Below are positions 8,576 through 11,251 of a DNA stretch of 11,251 nt, piece after piece. Position numbers and translations under genes: made by a program. This DNA comes from Euperipatoides rowelli (lineage: Eukaryota > Onychophora > Udeonychophora > Euonychophora > Peripatopsidae): NCBI GenBank assembly GCA_003024985.2, contig PXIH01S0036000.1; one strand, 5' to 3'. Numbering within the stretch: position 1 is the stretch's first letter; the number at the start of each line of letters is the position of its first letter. The notes beneath the pieces are model-generated. The model ran no database searches. It was not told the origin of the DNA and was given only the letters and a program-made list of their open reading frames with translations.

Positions 8576-8659
8576 CTGGCCAATGATCACAACTGTGTTT
8601 TTTTGACATGGCTCTCTATGTAGCAAATGCAAACTCCGAAGACTTGAATTTATTATTCT
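8576..8659 (-). CDS. TIMM44: TIMM44 coding exon: mitochondrial presequence
   Basis: This 28-codon exon is bounded by an acceptor (TTTGTTTGATTTTAG, with a pyrimidine-rich tract) and a CAG|GTAAAT donor. Only one frame is open: the others hit stops, and the open one joins in phase 0 to the next exon. The peptide begins RIINSSLRSLHLLH and ends VVIIGQ. It has Arg, His and Lys with a single acidic residue and scattered Leu/Ile, as expected for a matrix-targeting presequence. Presequences are poorly conserved, so the assignment depends on splice sites and frame continuity more than similarity. It has no Met, so an initiator exon must lie further upstream on the minus strand. Alternatively this exon could be the first, with a missed start, but the good acceptor argues against that. 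Confidence 0.72.
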
Positions 8660-8704
8660 CTAAAATCAAACAAACACATTGAGAAAAAATGTTCAATTTG
8701 AAAA

Positions 8705-8744
8705 TTAAAAAAAAAAAAAAATCCTATTAAAAAAAAAAAAATCC
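8705..8744. repeat. Tandem duplicate of TT-A(13-15)-TCC
   Basis: TTA15TCC (8705-8724) and TTA13TCC (8727-8744) sit side by side, a two-copy duplication. On the minus strand they form two T-rich tracts about 45-85 bases upstream of the acceptor of the presequence exon. Confidence 0.8.
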
Positions 8745-9589
8745 AATAGAATTTTTTTTAAAGACGTACTTCCTAAATGTTCTAATTCCAAGTAAAATAT
8801 TGATCATTTTAAAATTATATTTCTTATTTTTATGAACAAAGGTTGATTTAAGCTGTCCATTCACATCATTTTTTTACATTAATCTAAGATCAAACAATTT
8901 TCAAAAACTAATAATAGATAACACATTAATTATAATTTATATATTTTTACTCAATAATGTTTGCAACCCTATGATATGTCCATCAATATGTTTAGCAAAT
9001 GAGATCTATGATCACCTAGTCAACTTTTAACCATATGTGTATTTCCAGAATACTGGGTGTTGCAAGGTGTATGGTGTTCTTTATGACCACTTTATAAGTA
9101 CAAGTCCTGAAATACTAAGTAGTAAACTAAATCTAGAAATGTAGCCTACAATAAATATATTTGAAAAAACTTATACACAATAAAGACTTATTAAGTTGTA
9201 AGAAATATATTTAATGAATTATTATTAAATAATATAATTTATGAAAATGTATTGACTTATCATTCAGTCAATGCCATTAGCTTAAAATAACACTGATTTT
9301 TTAATTTTCAGATTGTTCATTGCAAATTAACAAGAGAATAAATGAGAATGCATTGGGTCAAGCCTGGTAAGATACGCTTTAGACCAAAATACGATTCTGG
9401 AATTATTTGATTGAATTTAACTGGGATGTACTTATAAATATACGTAGTCTTCAGGAAAACGTTAGCTTATTTTCTTCTACTGTCAATGCTCTGTAGGAAT
9501 CTTATTTTCTGATCAAGAACATAATAATGGCAATAATATATTAAGGTCGGTACAGCAGATGCTCTTCTTATCAAAGCATCTACCATGCT

Positions 9590-9860
9590 TAGTTTCATTA
9601 CCATTAAAAAGGCTCTTTGCAAATGTTTTTTTTTTCCTTGTTTCTTGGGGCAATCAAAGCTGTACTGTCCAGGATATTTGGTACAACAGAATGGAGCAAT
9701 GAGTCAAGTTCTAGAAAACTGTTGCTTCATCACCAGACAAGATCCGTGTTTCCTGCTTTTCTTCCTGACTTTCCTATTAGGAAGTGGCCGAGTATAAAGT
9801 CTATATGTTGTTGAAGACTCGTTCAATCATCCATCTTAGCTTTTGGGCCCCGACATCATC
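9590..9860. other. Less AT-rich patch of unknown nature
   Basis: By eye this stretch has clearly more G and C than its surroundings, and it is open in two overlapping plus-strand frames (9585-9797 and 9617-9814, 70 and 65 codons). Neither peptide resembles a family I know, and the frames overlap, so at most one could be real. It may be part of an old transposon, a pseudogene fragment or an exon of another gene. GGCCGAGT near 9787 resembles a tRNA A box, with a poor B-box-like GTTCAATCATCC 34 bases later. I do not assign a function. Confidence 0.3.
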
Positions 9861-9930
9861 CTAGATCAAATGTTTAATTATTAGATTAAATATATACTGT
9901 TAAATAGGCCTATACTTTGTATAGCCTATA

Positions 9931-10197
9931 CTACAGTTATCATCATCAGTCAATATCTATCCGCTGCTGAATGAATGCCTCCACAAAATTTCTCCATGAA
10001 TTTCTATTTTCCGCAATTTATTTTCAACCAAATACAACATTTTTATTTCATTCACTCATCCGACATTAGGACTTCTTTGTGGTCATTTTTGTTTCTTGGA
10101 ATTCAGTTGACCATTTATGTAATCCATCTATTACCTTTTGTTTTTAATACATGATTAGTGTTGAATCAAAACACAACATGTCCACCAGGTACCAAAA
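9931..10197 (-). mobile_element. Non-LTR retrotransposon relic (LINE 3' end)
   Basis: On the minus strand, 10197 leftwards reads FWYLVDMLCF, resembling the F-x-YLGDML motif that follows the reverse transcriptase in many invertebrate LINE proteins. At 10014-9949 the frame reads AENRNSWRNFVEAFIQQR and ends at a TGA (9948-9946). This resembles the R..WR..V.A tail common at LINE C-termini. A TGATGATGATAA-like string (9948 leftwards) directly follows, as in the short 3' ends of RTE-type elements. Between them is a further open piece (10137-10069, KVIDGLHKWSTEFQ). Frames are broken and the length between motifs is too short, so the copy is internally deleted and dead. The clade (RTE-like or related) is uncertain. 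Confidence 0.6.
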
Positions 10198-11251
10198 TTG
10201 AGTTAAGGTGGGAACATATTCTTAAGAGCATTTAGAACAGTTCTCTAACATTAATTTTTTTTAAACTAAAAAAAAAAAAATCATGCTTTATTTTAATCAT
10301 GAATATTACTTTTTGTATACCATCAAGTTATAGAAATCTGCGTTCCCTGAAAAATAAAACATTATGGACAAGTTTTCTTTGCCAATTTCCACTTTAAATT
10401 ATTTACTCTTTGAATAACACCATAAACTTTTATTTGTTCTATAATTCAGTCAATCCTTTTAATAATATTCAATTTCAGTAAATATAACTTAATTCTATCT
10501 TTTCACTCTGGTGTAAATCAGCGTAATCATTTGCTTTTATGTTGTGGGTATTTAAACTATTTGCCCCCTCCTCCCCTCTGGTTATTTTTCAGTGTAGTAT
10601 TCAATAAATATTGTCAATTAAAATTGTATTTATTTTTTTGGTATTTAGTTTTCTAATAACCATTTTAAAATCGGATTTTTTTTATTACTAAATTATCAAT
10701 TTTTCAATTATCATTTTGTCAAATTTCAATTTTATGTTGACATCAGTCATTGTGATTTTAATAACACCAATAAAGATTATTGTGGTGTATTTTACGTTTT
10801 TTCTGATTACGGTAAATCAAATTATAAAATAATTTACAATTGCAATATAAAATTTGTTAATTGCAAATTCTATAAATATTTCGAAATATAATTTCCATTT
10901 TAAAATCTTATACTTTTGTATTTTTAACTGAATATAAAATTTTATGTATTCATTTTGATTAATAATATATTAAAATATGCAAATCTCTTTTACAAAAATA
11001 AAAAAATAAAAAAAAAATTTTTTCAGCCGTTTTTATTTCAGAATCTGTGCATCATTGCTGTATTATTATTATTTTATTTCGAATAAATACAAGATACATT
11101 GGATAGGTGCACAAACAACATTAAGTTCTTAGCCCCAAAGGATGTAGAACTTATTACATCATAACTTGTAGTATAATATAACAATTATCAGCAAGACAAT
11201 AAAAACATAAATAAAAATTACTGAACTAGTAAAAAATATACAGTATATACA

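Larger units (their letters stand above)
2633..8659 (-). other. TIMM44: TIMM44 gene, N-terminal four-exon part (gene model)
   Basis: Four minus-strand exons (8659-8576, 6403-6314, 4786-4709, 2713-2633) splice into one open frame of 333 nt (111 codons) with introns of 2172, 1527 and 1995 bp. The product resembles animal TIM44, the peripheral inner-membrane protein that tethers mitochondrial Hsp70 to the TIM23 channel to drive preprotein import. The match rests on the conserved run NKEMKE, then KKF, LEQSEA, KAKQKY, LESET and SSQVLK, in the same order and spacing as I recall for vertebrate TIM44. TIM44 is about 450 residues in vertebrates, so only about the first quarter is covered. The start-codon exon and the C-terminal membrane-binding domain are not seen. 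No frameshift or stop interrupts the joined frame, so the gene looks functional. The exon joins are my own reading and lack transcript support. Confidence 0.88.
8660..11251 (-). other. Upstream TIMM44 intron or 5' flank, no exon identified
   Basis: Directly upstream (minus sense) of the presequence exon is a good acceptor, so at least one 5' exon with the start codon should lie in or beyond this stretch. I could not recognise it: a start exon can be only a few codons long. There is no clear promoter or CpG-rich island. The region holds a duplicated A-run, a less AT-rich patch at 9590-9860 and a non-LTR retrotransposon relic at 9931-10197. From 10240 to 11251 it is nearly all AT-rich, T-run-rich sequence with no feature I can name. 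Confidence 0.55.

Noticed and set aside
9550-9588. Short hairpin AGATGCT / AGCATCT with an 11-nt loop
   Set aside because: A stem of about 7 bp is common by chance; there is no T tract or gene context to suggest a terminator or structured RNA.
9778-9835. tRNA-like A box (GGCCGAGT) and B-box-like GTTCAATCATCC
   Set aside because: The B box is poor, no acceptor or anticodon stems can be paired, and the match is too short to call a tRNA or SINE.

Overview
The window is eukaryotic nuclear DNA from an animal, probably an invertebrate. It is strongly AT-rich, full of homopolymer runs and decayed transposons, and carries short GT-AG-bounded exons separated by introns of 1.5 to 2.2 kb. No bacterial-style operon, rRNA, CRISPR or long open reading frame is present. 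The exact taxon cannot be fixed from what is visible.

The one recognisable gene lies on the minus strand: the N-terminal part of TIMM44 (mitochondrial import inner membrane translocase subunit TIM44). Four consecutive coding exons were found by hand, in transcript order: 8659-8576, 6403-6314, 4786-4709 and 2713-2633. They have 28, 30, 26 and 27 codons. All are in phase 0, have GT donors and AG acceptors, and join into one uninterrupted 111-residue reading frame. It runs from an Arg-rich mitochondrial presequence, through a likely R-x-Y/S processing site, into the conserved NKEMKE...KKF...LE.S...A..KY...ESET.K.S.VLK segment of TIM44 that faces the matrix Hsp70 motor. The start codon exon (beyond 8660) and all exons after residue 111 (below 2633, which includes the whole C-terminal Tim44 domain) were not found here. 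They probably lie in the flanking introns' far ends or outside the window.

The rest is intron or flank. 1-2632 (intron after the last visible exon) holds a possible tRNA-derived SINE head, an (AG)n microsatellite inside a foldback, a C tract and a nested palindromic element. The 2714-4708 intron contains a roughly 955-bp hAT-type non-autonomous transposon with recognisable ends. The 4787-6313 intron contains an AT-rich TACAGTA/TACTGTA cluster and a foldback. The 6404-8575 intron contains a degenerate four-unit tandem repeat of about 59 bp. 8660-11251 contains a relic of a non-LTR retrotransposon on the minus strand and an unexplained less AT-rich patch.

The most intriguing unexplained signal is a large excess of the 7-mer TACAGTA/TACTGTA (21 copies counted). 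All but one lie in the left 6.3 kb, several fuse into perfect palindromes, and one of these supplies the 5' splice site of a TIMM44 intron. The motif is identical in form to the footprint left by excision of some Tc1/mariner transposons, although CpG decay of TACCGTA or simple AT-repeat growth are alternatives.
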